From the NCBI RefSeq assembly GCF_008831285.2, contig NC_045142.1, positions 10,163,952 through 10,227,951 of the forward strand: a stretch of 64,000 nucleotides of DNA. Reading direction: 5' to 3'. The notes beneath the pieces are model-generated. The model searched no databases. It saw nothing but the letters and a program-made list of their open reading frames with translations, and was not told where the DNA came from. Position 1 is the first letter of the stretch; every line of letters starts with the position of its first letter. The stretch is from Nymphaea colorata. Taxonomy: Eukaryota > Streptophyta > Magnoliopsida > Nymphaeales > Nymphaeaceae. The position numbers and the translations under genes are program-made. This document shows, in pieces, positions 37,514 through 51,800 of this stretch.

Positions 37514-38145
37514 TATTGTCAACTTGATTCATAAATTTAAATTATTTATTTGAAGAAAAACTAATAATTGGAAAGCTTTTTTTTGTTGTGAACAAGTAGT
37601 TTTACAAGGAACATCTTCTCTCCTTAAGAATAGTCCTTTATCAAAAATTTTAAGGAAAGAGTAATCTTTGAAATGGTAGAAGGGAAACGCTACATCAACT
37701 TTCCGGACACGGCAAGAAGTGCGCTGCTCACTTAAATTTTACGACTGAGAAAAGTCCCCGGACCACTTCTGCAGAAATTGCAGCCTTGGAACAAGGGACT
37801 GCCGTGTTGTTCCGTCGCCCTCCCTGTCCAGGGACAGGCAAAGACTTGTGTGGAGCCTGAGTTTGTGATGGATCCTCCCGGCAATATTTGGCCGTTCTTT
37901 CCATTCAAACTGTCGTAGCTTCATCCTTGCACACCGACGGTCTCTGAGAGTGGGGTATGGTGGGAGCAAGGGAGAGAGATGGGTCTCAGGCGACCCCGAC
38001 TTTTGCGTTTTCTTTACCCCAAATTGTTGTATAACAAAGGCTATCCGACTTAAGCACATCGAATGGTCATATGCTTCGTCGTACCGGGTACAATGAAGTT
38101 GTAGGGTAAGGAGAGAGATTTTCACACACACACACACACGCTCAC

Positions 38146-38185
<40 letters not shown>

Positions 38186-39211
38186 CTCTAAAACTGTAGC
38201 AGTCATCGATGCCCAAAAGGAATTCCGTCAATCATTCTTTCAGCTCTCTTCAGGAAACAGTTCAAAAATTCAATGGTAAAAGGCAACAATGATGAACAAC
38301 GAATAGAAGGTAATCCAACTGATGAGACATACCGCCAACATTACCAAATAAACATAAGTTATCAAGACAAATGAAAACAATTTCTAAACATATTCAATGA
38401 TACATTCTCTTTGTTTTTACATTTGGTTGTTAGAAGTACTTGTGCACCCAAGGGAGCTCTGAACAGTCCTTAAGCGCAAACGCAACATCATCGCTGATAC
38501 AGAAAGGCAGAAGAATATTAGATAGGGTGGCATCAGTAAACCAGCTACATGACACAACTAAACATTTTTGCATGCTCAAGTGACTTTCATTCTATGGCTC
38601 CAAAAGACTCTAAAATTTGTTACCAAGATTCCAACAGTTTAAAATTATTGCTTGATGATTTTTAACCACTGACTGATTGAAGTTGCAGCACTTTTGATGA
38701 TTTTTAACTACTAACTGATTGAAGTTAGAGCACCTGGAGATGTTGACGCAAGCAGAATTCCAACCGTGAATGCTTTACTTCAATACATGCAAGCTCAAAC
38801 TACTTAAACCTTGTTTATCTGAGAGAGAACAATTATCTCACCTTGGAAAATTTAGCTGCAGTTTCTGTAAACTATGTCGATAACCCACTTCACAAAGTAT
38901 TATGCGACATTCGCCAAGCTTGCAACTGTAAACAGTAATGCAGACTATAAGTTGAGGAGTACTTATTCTGCTTTATGAAGACCAAATTTAAAGTTTGTTA
39001 CTATGGTCAAGCCAATGACCAGGACATGCATGCTTTAGAACTTGAGACCTATCGAAGCAACTGGATAAGCTACAAAACTTTAAGCACATGCCGCCAGTTC
39101 CAGCTTATACTTAATATGGCGCAACTGAAAATGTTGAGAACATTAATCAGCGTTTCTGCTTAAGCACAATGCAACTTAGTGAACATCAGTCAGCAATCCT
39201 GGTTGAGTGGA
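37514..39211. repeat. Direct duplication of ORC1 3' region, copy 2 (proximal)
   Basis: Same content as 23501-25427. This copy is continuous with ORC1 and contains its functional last two exons. It includes a short internal tandem repeat ('gatgatttttaac' with 'tgattgaagtt', twice near 38655-38730), which the other copy shares (about 24780-24855), so it predates the duplication. Its outer end abuts the last array unit at about 37508. Confidence 0.88.
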
Positions 39212-42200
39212 AAATATTGTTTGTGTAGAGTATAGAAGTTCTAAAAATCATTTCAAACTAGAAACCATCAAGTACAAGCGTCAAATTTGGATTTCATGTC
39301 CCCAAACATTTTGGAGCCTCACAAATTCAAGAGAAAATATGTGCCTAAATCAAAAAGCAGAGGTAGCAATACAAGATTTAAGTTTAAAAGTAAAAGTTGG
39401 CAAAAGCAGGACATTGATTGTTTTGATGTGTGCAGTCAAAAGCTAGCGTAGGTGTATGCATGACCTCCATGGGTGAGCTAGGGAGATTGGATAACTGCAT
39501 TCCATATATCGACAGCCATAACAACTAGCTTATATAGGCCTTCACTAGTGTACTCGGTACAGTCGGACCAAATAGTCGGCACATAAAATGCATTCCTTTT
39601 CCGTTTCCTTTTCTTTCTTTGACCTCTCAAATTTCTTGTTCTCCCCAGCCTAGACCCCACCACTAGTTTCCCTTTTATTTCACCAATTGCCATCATTGAC
39701 ATCATCACCATCATCGTCTTCCCTTTTCTTTCTTCTCCACCACCCAACCAGCAATAACACCCTTTTCTTCTTGTTTTGCTGCAATCCCCTTTTTATTTTC
39801 TAATGTTGCTAAAATTGATCTCACATTTTCTGGTGGATGTTGCATTTTTTTAATGTAGTTTCCTCTGTCAGATTATGCATGTCTCATAATTTGCTAACAT
39901 CAGTTGTTTATACTTATTTGCTTGATTTAGTGCATCAGCCTAATCTTTTGCATGATGAATTCTTTCTTGATAGGCTGTTATTGTTAATTAACTTGAAGGC
40001 CTGTTGTATAAAGCTCCTCTGCTCTATACAGCTGTTGCGTCAATTAGTTTTGTAGTTCTTCCCGAATAATGAGAAGAAGGGTTGGGTGCGGGTGTGGTGG
40101 GGGGAACGGGGGAGGAGTAAGATCAAGTGCCTAAATGTTTTAAATTCTGTTTTAATGCTGTTAATGTATGTGATAGAATTAACAAATTGTCTGATATGCA
40201 TTTTTCTTTTTCTGTAACAGGTTCTCTATATACATATTAGTTTTCAATCTCCATTACTTTCTTTTTCAGATTAGTCCACTGAGTGTTAAGTTGTTGCATT
40301 ACTTAGATTTGTTGAATTATTTTGTATGGTGTGCATGGAATAATAATATATAATACATTATTATGTTTTTAATTGAAAATTACATGTAACCATCATGTTC
40401 CTTTCACCTTTTTTTGGTAGATTGAGTAGTCCCAACTAGTCCTGCCTAGTTCCTATGAGTGTCACTCACTACAAGGTGCCTAACACTTTTGGCTGCATAT
40501 GTTTGACTGACTATAGCAGCACTAGTGAGAGAGAAAGGGGAATCCTTATGTTCTGGTTTACATTTTAACAATAAGAATGCGGAACATCTGATGAAATAGT
40601 TTAATGCATATTTATCCCAGAATAATAAACCAAATCCTTTCCATTATTTGATGCAAAATATACAGAAACATGACATGCACCAAGATTCAGTAATAAATAT
40701 GTTGGCATGACATACAACTCCAACCAAGGTCGCTACAAAACAAAACAAAAAAAATTAAGCTAATCCAGAATAAGAGAAAACGTACCTGATTCTGAGAAGA
40801 GTATCCCAACCAGGGAATGGCTCTCCATTGCTTACACAAAGAGTAGAAACAATTGAAGCAAGCTGCAATGAAAGAGATGGATAATCTTAAAGAAGAATCC
40901 ACAAATGGGCAGTATGAAGAACATATAATGAGCATTGTAAGCTTAGGAATCACAACGTAAGAAGGACCAGGATCAATCATTCCAAGCCACCCAAAATGGC
41001 TCAATAGGAAATTTTGCTTGTGAGACTTGACCTAAGTGCAGCTAAAGTTCCCATCTCAATTTTCCATAGTGAGGACATGTTGCTTGGATTTGAACAGGTT
41101 AATCTGAGACTATTCCTTTTGGCATGAGCTTTTTTTTTTCCTTTTAAGGAAAAATTGGGCGATCCAAAATGTGGATTCAAATTAAGAGTTTTGTTATGAT
41201 GGTCTGATCTAACCATCCATATATGTAATTCAACCTTTATAATTTGTTAAAATTAATAGGTCTAATTCTGCTCATATTAGTCAAAGACTATTTATGTCCT
41301 CATTTTAATATATTTTAACTTAATTTACAGTTTTACCCCTTGTATGTGAGGTTCAGTCTTTTATTAACTAAGGGTGGTCTTGTATTTTACTATCTTTGGT
41401 AGAGTATTCATTAGGGTTTTGTTCCCTATTGCTGTAACTTTCTCTTTTACACAAGAAGAGAATGACGTGAAGAGTGCAGTGCTGCTGATGTACTCTAGTG
41501 TAGATTGAAATGACAGTGAAAGTATTAGTTAGGGTTTTGTTCCCTATTGCTGTAACTTTCTCTTTTACACAAGAAGAGAATGACGTGAAGAGTGCAGCTG
41601 CTATGTTTGGGTTTGTTGGACTTAACATGTTTTAATAACCTTAGCATATTTTACTACATAGGTTAGAGTAAGATTTCGCTAGTACCTAGGATAGGTTGAC
41701 CATCAAATTCTAAAATCATCTTTTATCTATTTTTTAAGGGCAAACTGTAGATATGGGTTAAAAGTTTCAAACTCAGGGTCTTGCCTATGATAGTCTGACC
41801 TAACAACCACTCATCTTCAACCATATGTTGTGTAACGAGGTAAGAGCTAACCACGTACATCGAACCTAAATCCACTCTGAGTTAATCAAATGAAACCAGA
41901 ATTCACTAGAAAAGAAGCAAAATCAATGCATGTGTAGGAGAAAAAGGCATTACATGATCAGTGCTTAAATACAAGTTATTAACCGTATCCAATTTCTTTA
42001 CATGCTGGATAAAATGAATTCAGTAGCAGCATATGGTAGTCACACGCACTCATGCAGTCATTTTGTCAGATGATCTATGGATGGAAAGCAGTACTTTATT
42101 CTAGAGATATGTTGACCATCTCTGCATTACACAGAGTTGTCAATATCAGTATTAGTTTAGTCGCATAGACTGATAAGATCTCATTGGCTGCAAGCTGAAA

Positions 42201-43834
42201 AGATGTTCTGGCAAACACAGGGCTTAAATATTAGGATTTTTCTTGTGCTAAATATTTAAAGTGTGTGGAACTTTTCTTTTCCTTAAACTTGAACAAAGAA
42301 GGGGATTTCTAATCCCAAGGAACCTGGGTATGAAAATTCCTTATGGAGAGTTTGGTCATATAGGAACCTATAAGCTGATTTTTTTTTATTGATATTGGGA
42401 CAAATCATCACCATTATTACGATTAAGTATAGGGAATTTACAACCTGACATCTACATGAATAAGAGAACCATTGCAACTCTTTCTCCCTCTTCAATGAAT
42501 GCTAAAAGGAGCATTGAAACAAGAGACTAGATAGAAAAATTTGTCTGAGTTTTTGCAGTCGTAAGGACCTAGCTTTCCATATTTAAATGCATATGAATAT
42601 ATGTACAAATTACAAAAGCAAAAAATGGAAGAAGCAATTCAAAAGAGTATGGTACAAGATAAAAGGTGACTTGGGATTATGTGTGCATCCAAGGCCAAAG
42701 AACAAACATTTATTACAAAGATATAAAAAGAGTAACAAACCAAAGATATAGAAACAGTAACAATCCTATTACTTGATAAGGCAATAGCTTGTGAGAGTAT
42801 TCTCAAGATTAAGAAGACAGTTAATGTTAAGGAAATGAAAGATTTATTGAAACAGAAAATGCCTAAATGAAAGAAAGAATCAAGAGGAGATCTATAGATC
42901 AGAGTGTGGTAACTGAACCACGTCAAACCTCTTGACTTCTCTTGCCTGTACATAAGAGGTCAGTTCTGTAACCAAACTATGTTACTCCTCTCAGATCCAT
43001 CTGTTTATATATTCAGTATGGTAAAAAAGCAGGCTGATCTCCACATTTCAACATAAGATATAGTAGACATAGAAAGCATGAACCCTAAATTTGTAGCAAA
43101 GGCACAAGTCAGATTGGATTATGCAAGGATGGGCAACAGGAACCCTTGCTAAAGAAGATCTAAATTTTGTCGACGGACTACAGACGACCAAAGAGATTGC
43201 TGATTTTTTCACCACATTGACTTGATCCACTCAAAAATCTATGCAGCAAATACGACATAGCAATGTTCCCTCCAGTTTGAGGGAGGATAAAAACAGTAAA
43301 AATCATTTTACTGATAAGGCTACTCATGAGAATATTCTCAAGATGAAGAAGGCAGTTATTATCAAGGATTATTATCAAGGAAATCAAGGATAAGGTTGAA
43401 AACTTGAAACTGATAATGCTGAAATGAAAGAACGAACCAAGAGGAGATCTGATATAGATCACACTGTGAATTTGAAATCTCTTGGCTTTAATTGTAGTGA
43501 AAAACATTTGTAACAGCTATTTGACATAAGGTCGTAAGGAACAATATTTATTATCAAGACCAATATATAATGAATCTCAAGCTCTCGACGCTATCCCACC
43601 CATTAATTTAGAGATGTGTCTTCCATATGATTGTAGGCTCATCTCACCAAGATACACTTCTTTCTAAAGTTGAAAAAGTTTTTTCCAAAAAGGAAGGAAG
43701 AAGAAGAAATGTTAAAGTTTTCATTTCCAAAAGGATGCTGTATTTCTTTTCTTTTTCTAAATAAACCTCAAACTTGAGCTTTCTGAGAGTGGTCCATGCT
43801 GGGACTTTAAGAATTAAGCACTCCTCTGGCAGGC

Positions 43835-43893
<59 letters not shown>

Positions 43894-45791
43894 AGAGAGA
43901 GAGAGAAAGAGAGAAAGTTCTTAGATTTTCATCCATTTTTATCTGTTCTCTAAGAGATGTTCTATTGGTTCAGCTACCTTCCAGTTGCATTTTCTGTTCC
44001 AGGATATAGTTTTTTTTTTCCATTGCATTTGTTATTAATACTGCAGCAGGCATATTATTTGATTTTGTCCAATAGTTGGTAGTTTTTTATACATTTATTT
44101 TGGAAAAAATAGCTTAGTGAAAATGTTAGGGAACAAATTTTAATAGGTTTTTGTGTGTCGATGACACATAAATGCATACATATACAAAATGGAACACATG
44201 CACATGTAGAACCACAAACACAAAGGATGGATTTCATGCATTTTCACATAGCACAGATGATGAAATCCTACTATATGCAAAAGCAATTTATGGAAGTTGA
44301 TGCTTAGATGAGAAGCCACATCCAGGGATTGACCTTTCCAAAGGTGATCTCAGCCACTCCAGACTTGTAAAGCTCAAGAACCATGGCCACCAGCATGATT
44401 TTGCTAAGTTTTGAACATCTCTTTATCATCTGCCACAAGGGAAAAGAAGCATATAAAAAGCTTCATAAGGTTACCATCAGAAGTATAATGCTACTCAAAG
44501 TCCAAAGCTTTATGTTTTAAAATGAAAGTTGCCAGACAAAAGACAAGGCTTTGACCAGCAGATGGAAACACAAAACATAAAAAAAGATAAGCCTCATAAA
44601 AGTCCTAAGCTATGTCTTCTGCTTGGGTGTTGTGCACGTCAACACGGCTAGACACCGGTGTGCAGCATTTACAATGATATGACACAAAACAAGCCTGAGT
44701 GTTTGGTGGCAGATAACAAAACCATCTTCTTAATTGGCTTTATTTTGTACCCAAAAGGCTACAAACTAGGATAAATGATTGCAGCGCATCTGAGAAGCTA
44801 TCAAGATTTCTGAAAACCACCAATGTGTCAAACCATTCTCACGTCCTTCCACACACATGAAGTTTTATAATTCACCTCCTTTGAGGAATAAATGTTCTTG
44901 CATGTTAAATCTCCATTTTGAGTGAACGCATGTGAGGAAGATGAAGCCCTACAAATTTGTCAAGCTCTTCCACACACTCGATCCACCCCTCTTAAGAAAC
45001 AATGCCCCTATAGGATCCCAGTTGCAAGTGTTGGTGGGCGTTGATGCTAACATGGTTTGAATTTCTCCACTCGTATCAGAACTGCTCTAAGTCACAAGTG
45101 CCATAGTACTCAAGCGAATTTGCTGAGTCACAACTCACTCGATGAGTTTTTACATTTTATAGTAGCCTTGAATTTGCTGAAATCTGACTCAAAATAACAC
45201 AGTCGGCGATGATTATTTATGATTAACCTGATTGAAAGAAAATTTAAATTTTCAAATTTTAAAATAAAGGCAAAAGAAGTAGACTTGGGGGCAGGGCAGC
45301 AGGGCTTTTGACTTCTGCATTCTGAATCTTCATTCTTCCCCATCGCCATTGACCAATTGTGTTGCAAAATGAAGGATACTGAGTGTTGTCTGCTGCCCTT
45401 GCTTAAAATTTTTGGTAGCTTCACAGTTCGCATGTGATTTACAATTCCTCAGGCTCATGACAATTGCATCCATGGCTTCACCATTTGCTGTGAACCGCTT
45501 CATGCAAGCTTGCAATGACCCTCGGGTTTGGCTCTCTCTCTCTCTCTGCCAAACCATGGCATCCATGGCTATTTCACATGGGTGCTCCTAAACAGCTTCT
45601 GTACCCATGTCGACACTAGTGCTGATGTTGGTGCTTCTCTGACATAGCACATCCAGTGCTGTCAGCTGAATCAGGCCAAAACTAACCATTATAAATGAGT
45701 ATCTGATTAAAGTAGCTCTAATACAAAAATTTTATATGTAAGTATAGATAAATAGGGCTACTAAACAATTGAATAACTATACAATAAATGT

Positions 45792-45825
<34 letters not shown>

Positions 45826-48800
45826 TATATGTATATATCATCACCACACCCATACCTAATTTTTTTTGAAAAAATCCTGCATCAGCATCTGCACCTGCAC
45901 CCAACACCTATGTGACATAGATCCATGGTTTGGCAGATCTTATGAATTTTCATTTAAATGTTTGTTCAGATCATGAGATGCCAAGAAAAAGGGTTGCCAT
46001 GCTTTTTATGATTTTGCAGTTTTTTTTTCATTATTTGCGTTGTTTTCAGCACCATTGTTGTTATAGAATACCTTATGTAATATTGCTTTTGTGGACTGTA
46101 AATGGTTGCCATATAGTGAGATCTGGGTCTCAAAATTAAAGATAGACTAGCAATATTCAGAAGTGAAAAAGTATACTTTTGACAATTCATTTATCTCCAG
46201 CTTTTAGTTTTTATGTTACAATGTTTAAATATATACCTCTATCACTTGCTTCTACTAGATTATAAAAAAATGAGTCATCCAAGTCACCAAGTTGACTTGC
46301 CACAAACCACAATTTGGTGTCTGGCCAGTGTAATACTCAGTCACAAAAAATCCAACCATGGATACCAATGGCAATGAACTGGTCCATTACTGACCTGAGT
46401 GCCTAATCTGGCAAACCCCAACCCACCTCGTAACCATGCATTACTTCACACTCCAAAAGTCTAGGAACCAAGACAACTGGTAATGCACATAGGTATATGA
46501 AACCCTTGAAGATTTTTCAAAGTTAGTCTTTCACACACATGGGATGTTAAAACTTAAAAATAAATCCACCTGCTTAAGGAACAAGCATCCTCATGTCTAG
46601 TTCCCTCAAGTATTGAACTTAATTTTAATACAAATAATAATATTTTGGCCCAAAACTGACCTTATGTCTGGTGTGGCAAATATAAACTCGCTATGCAGTT
46701 GCTTTCAATTCATACCCAAACAAAGGTTATGAACAGGACAACTACTAGCAAGGAATATGAGTAATAAGCCCCTCAAGATTTTTGAAAATCTTTAATATAA
46801 GATTATTCTCAAGTCCTTCCACATATATAGGGTGTTACAGAGTTCATCCCCTTTAAAGAGCAGACGTTTTTGCATGTTTAGCCTCAATTTCAAATGTTGG
46901 ACTTGCCTCTGATATCAATTGTGATGGCCTGGTTCAAAATTGACATGTCTCTTCAATACAAAGAATCCTGAACCACCTTGTAGTAACTAGTAAGCTACAA
47001 ATCATGCCCAAAAAAGTTATGAAGCAACACAGCTAGTAAGCGCACATGAGTATATGAAACCCTGAAGATTTCTCAGAATCTTTGGCATAGGACTGTTTTG
47101 AAGTGCTTCCACACACTTGAGGTGATGCACTCCAACTCCGTGTTGGACATCCAATTCAAATGCAGAGTTTGGTACTGACATCAATTATTTCCCTCAACTC
47201 AACTCTTGCACCCCAAAAAGGTTAAAGAAAACCAAAACAGTATGGCACATTGACACATAAACGGTAAACCATTTAGGATTTTTCGAGATATTTGATATAA
47301 AGCTATTTTCAAGTGATTCGACACACATGAGGTGTTACAGCCCTAGGCACAGTCAAGGAAGTGTCAGGTATTGCTATCTATATCTATGTCGGTCCAAGTT
47401 TGGGATTGGTCAAGTTTAGCCAAGTCAAATTTTGTAGAAAAATTCAAAACCTTTTTCTTTTGAGGTCATTTGCTATGCTTTTTTAGTTCACAAGTAGAGC
47501 TTTTGCATTAGTCATTAAATCTATATCAATACAAATCCATTATGGCCTTATGTGTTGTTTACCTTTATTCTTTTGTAAAAGTGTTTGGAGTTGTGAAATG
47601 TGAACAATGGGGTTTCTCATTCAATTTAATGAACTAAGTATGATATTTATTGAGCAATAATTAGTAAAGTCAAAATTAACAAATTTTCAACATTTTTGAG
47701 AATCTATTGACAATTATTATGTATATATATAGCCATGCCCTGTACCCAACTTTTGAAGTTACTTCATAACCGTATTTTCACCAACACATCTCCATGTGAC
47801 ATAGGTCCTGGAAAAGACCAAATGGTATACGTACTCATTCTGTTCCTTCTTTTTCCCTCAAATTTGTTTGTCCATTTTATAAAAGAAAAAAGAACATAAA
47901 AAAGATATGCCAATGAGCAATTCATACTTGATAATGTCAAAGAGTATTCCCTAATTATGAAGGAGAAGAAGGTAGCAAAATGAGATTGACCTTCTGAAAT
48001 TAAGGGACATTAAGAAAATCAGATTTTTGTTATTACGGATGTATGTGTGTGTGCATTAATATGTACTGCAGGAAGAACTGGACATTGTACTTAAAGTGAA
48101 CTTGACTTAGAAAGTTTAACAATTTTTGTGATAAATAAATTTACTTGTGGATGAAAGCCCCAGCAGTCAAGAAAAAGATTATGCTCAAATTACTTGATAA
48201 TCTTCTTAATATGTTGATCTGGCACAGGCATCTTTACAACCTGGTCAAGGATCTCCAGCTTTTACAGGCCAAGGATAAACGAGTGTTTAATAATCCATTC
48301 CATCATTGATGATTTAGGAAATATTTCTGCTCCCTATAGAAAATACTGTAGTTCAGCATTTGAAAATACTAGAAATAAGTGGTACTAGAATTTCCCACAC
48401 CTGAATATGTGGTGCCTGGAACATTTCATGTATAGCTGCTTCAACTTCAGACATGCCAATAAGCACTTTTCCTGCAGATTCAAGAAAATGACTGAGAAAA
48501 CACCAAGGCCAATTCATTTAATATATTATTCATTCCTTTACCACATACAAATCTTGTATGGACAATATGAAATTTGAACTTCCAAACTACTGGAAACCAA
48601 GTATTGATCGACTAAAGGCATTTGAGTATGTTAATGTTGATATACCACTGACATTTTGCCAGTGCATAAATCGCATACTTTGCATAAACCCGAATTCATT
48701 TTAATTCCTATGCTTTAAAAATATATAATCATGGCTGCACAAGTTTTGCAATAGTTTGTGAGATAAATACTTTCCACCTTCCAGTCAAGAAGAAAAACCA

Positions 48801-51800
48801 CCCTACACAGACAAAGTTACATGCCTGAATCTTGTTCTTTTCTGTTCCACAGAATTTATGGTAACTGACCATCATTGCATACTTTTTCCTCATAAACAAT
48901 TGGGAAGATCAGGTATGTCATAAAGTTCCATTAAGAAATCATTGTGGTCAAAACAAAGTCATTGACCATTAAGAAGCAAGAAAAAAAAAATCATTTATTC
49001 ATATTGAATATCAAGAGCCTTTTCTCTTCAATTATCTCTATAGTTAATTAAAACATCACATTCTTGGAAAATGGCAAACAATGGTAATTTATTGCTTGTG
49101 ACACTGGTTAATGAAGCAACTTAAAATCTCTATTCCTTTATAATTTCACATCAGAATTTAGAAAAGTTTATCACTAAATGAGTCTTGGCTAGAACTCAAG
49201 TGCTAAGCTGCAACATGCAACTTAAGCAGGGATTATCATGTCTGGCACACCTAAAGTTCATAAACAATGGTACAATTAACTGAAATTGTTCTGGTTTGCC
49301 TCTGTTCAAATTAAACCTTTCTCACGCTATACCTGCAAGGGAACCTACAGACAAGCAGGTAGTCAAATCAAAAATCTTCATGCACTCTGTTGCCAAAAGG
49401 CCGTAAAGTTAAAGATTTTGCCATTAGAGTTAATTTAGAACAAACTCCTGCATTGATTATATAGGTTTTTCCCTTGCAAAGCTGGAATACAAAGAATCAG
49501 AGTGGGAAAATGTTAGATGTTGATGCATGTCGGCAGAACCTCTTCAGCAGTCCCTTGGCCAAGAAAGTAGAACCATTTTCTCAGGTGAAGAATGGTTACA
49601 TAACTTCACATTAAAAAACGCAATTAGTTTCTTATGGTTTAACAGTTCATGCGATCACATGATTCTCATAGATTAGGCAGCAAACCCTACAATGGTTTTC
49701 TCCAGTCTTCACACCAACTCACATGACAACTTTCTTAGGTGGTACTCTATTTTTTTACTTGTATACATGCTCTGAGAATATGTTTTTCCCTAAAATAAGT
49801 CTAGAAGAATAATACCTGCTAGAGTTGTGGACCGTATCATATAATGCAGGAAATCATAAAAGTAACTTTTCTGGCTGCACAGTAGTTAATGGTCGCAAAA
49901 GTGATATTGATTCTGGACATGACATAAGCAATAAGCATGAAGAGAAGAGAGAACAGGTGTAGCTGGCATGTTAAAAACATAACCAATCCAAAATGTTAAT
50001 ATACCAAAAGGCAGCTATCTCATGATAAATACTTCAGTAGATGATTATAAAATTTAAGAGGGGAAGCAGTTGACTGTATGCATGGTGTGACATCAGTACA
50101 ACATTGTTTCTAGTTTCTACACTTTCTTAATACTTGGGGTGTAATATAGTTATATTAGACCATATAATAGTGCTTATGCATCAATCTGGTATTATATACT
50201 TCTATTTGAGAATGTCATGTTAAGTACCTGCAGATGACTTATCACTGCATGATGATGCCTTAGATCCAATTTGTTTTGTATTATAATCTGCTAATTCAGC
50301 AGCACGTCTGCAAAGCTCCAAGGCACGTCTAGCATCACCAGAAATAGCAGCAACCTAACCAAAAAATAAACTTGTAGAGTGAAATGTGTAATTAGGATGC
50401 ACAAACAGAAAGAGCCTGCTGTTTAAGCGTGATAGGTATGTCAGTAAATGATTTTTTCGTTTAAGTCAACCCACGCATAACCACAATGTTAAACTCTTTT
50501 AGATGCATGCCCAGGAGCATTTCTGTCAAACTTTTCCTACCACCCATTCCATCCATCTTCAACTGAAGCATGTACTAGAATTCCAGCCACGAAAAACCAA
50601 GTGCTAATTTGCACATGAAAAGATTAATATTCAAACCTTTCGTGCTGCGAACTCAATAGCTTGCTTTTCAAATGCGTTAATGCCATTAAGACGGCATGAT
50701 ATGATTTCTTGCAGCTGTTGGTGTGTATATGGCCCAAAACATAGCCTTTGCATACCCATACGGCTTGATATACGAGGAAGGAGTTTTTCTGGCAGATCCA
50801 TGGTGTTTGCTATTCCTGTTCAAAATGGACATTTTTATATTACTTGCCACGTGTAAAATTTTTTTGGCATTATAGCTAGTCATGTAAATTAAAAAATTAC
50901 CAATGACAATTAACTTTGAATCTGCTTTGGTTGGCCAATCAAGTATATTGTATAGTATCTGCCATCAGGAGACTATTCAAATCAACAAACTGAGTAATCC
51001 ATTTTTTCTTTCATGAACATAAGAAATGTAATTTCCAGAAGACAAGTCTTAATGTTACTTCAATAAAAGGAAATGTAATAACAAAAATCTTCCTTGATTA
51101 CCGATTGATTGCGTGTAACAAGAAGATCCAGTTCATCTATAAGCAGAATACAAGGCTGAGTTTCTTCGTTCTGTCTTTTGTGACCCTCTGAGAATCTGTC
51201 ATTCAACAATTGAAGAGCTTTTTTCCATCCAACTCTATGCCCACTTAAAGCTTCATAAATGACCTATAAAGCAGTTCATTAGCATAAAACAGTAAAATAT
51301 ATGTTCCAGGAAGGATAAATTTGTTCATACGCTCAAAATAATACCCTATAGATGTTCTCAGGAGTTGCCAATTTTAGGCCATTAATCTCTACAAATCGGT
51401 AGGATGGAATTGTCCCTCTGTCAACTTCAGACTTCAGATTTCTCATCACTGCAAGTACACTCATGGTCTGCAGCCATTGTTTGAAACACAGTCTTACAAC
51501 TTAAGACATGATAACTTTACATTCTCGAAATTCAAGAACTAAGACAACCAAATGAACATGAGCATCATATGGCGCAAAATGATTACTTAGTTTGACAAAC
51601 AAATTCCTACCTTGCCTGTTCCAGGAACGCCATGTATGTATAGGCAACGACCAAGACACTTTCCTCCGCCTATTGCTCCTTTAACAAATGCAGTTATCTC
51701 CTCCATCTCTCTGGTATAGAGAAGCAAATAAGGCTTTAAATAAAATAAAGAGACATAATTCAAAAGGAGAAAATATTGCAGAAGGTACTTGAGTCTACAA

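Noticed and set aside
39478-39747. 89-codon basic minus-strand ORF within ORC1 intron 14
   Set aside because: It has low-complexity Lys/Arg/Met composition and no recognisable domain, and a trinucleotide-like 'catcat' stretch generates part of it.
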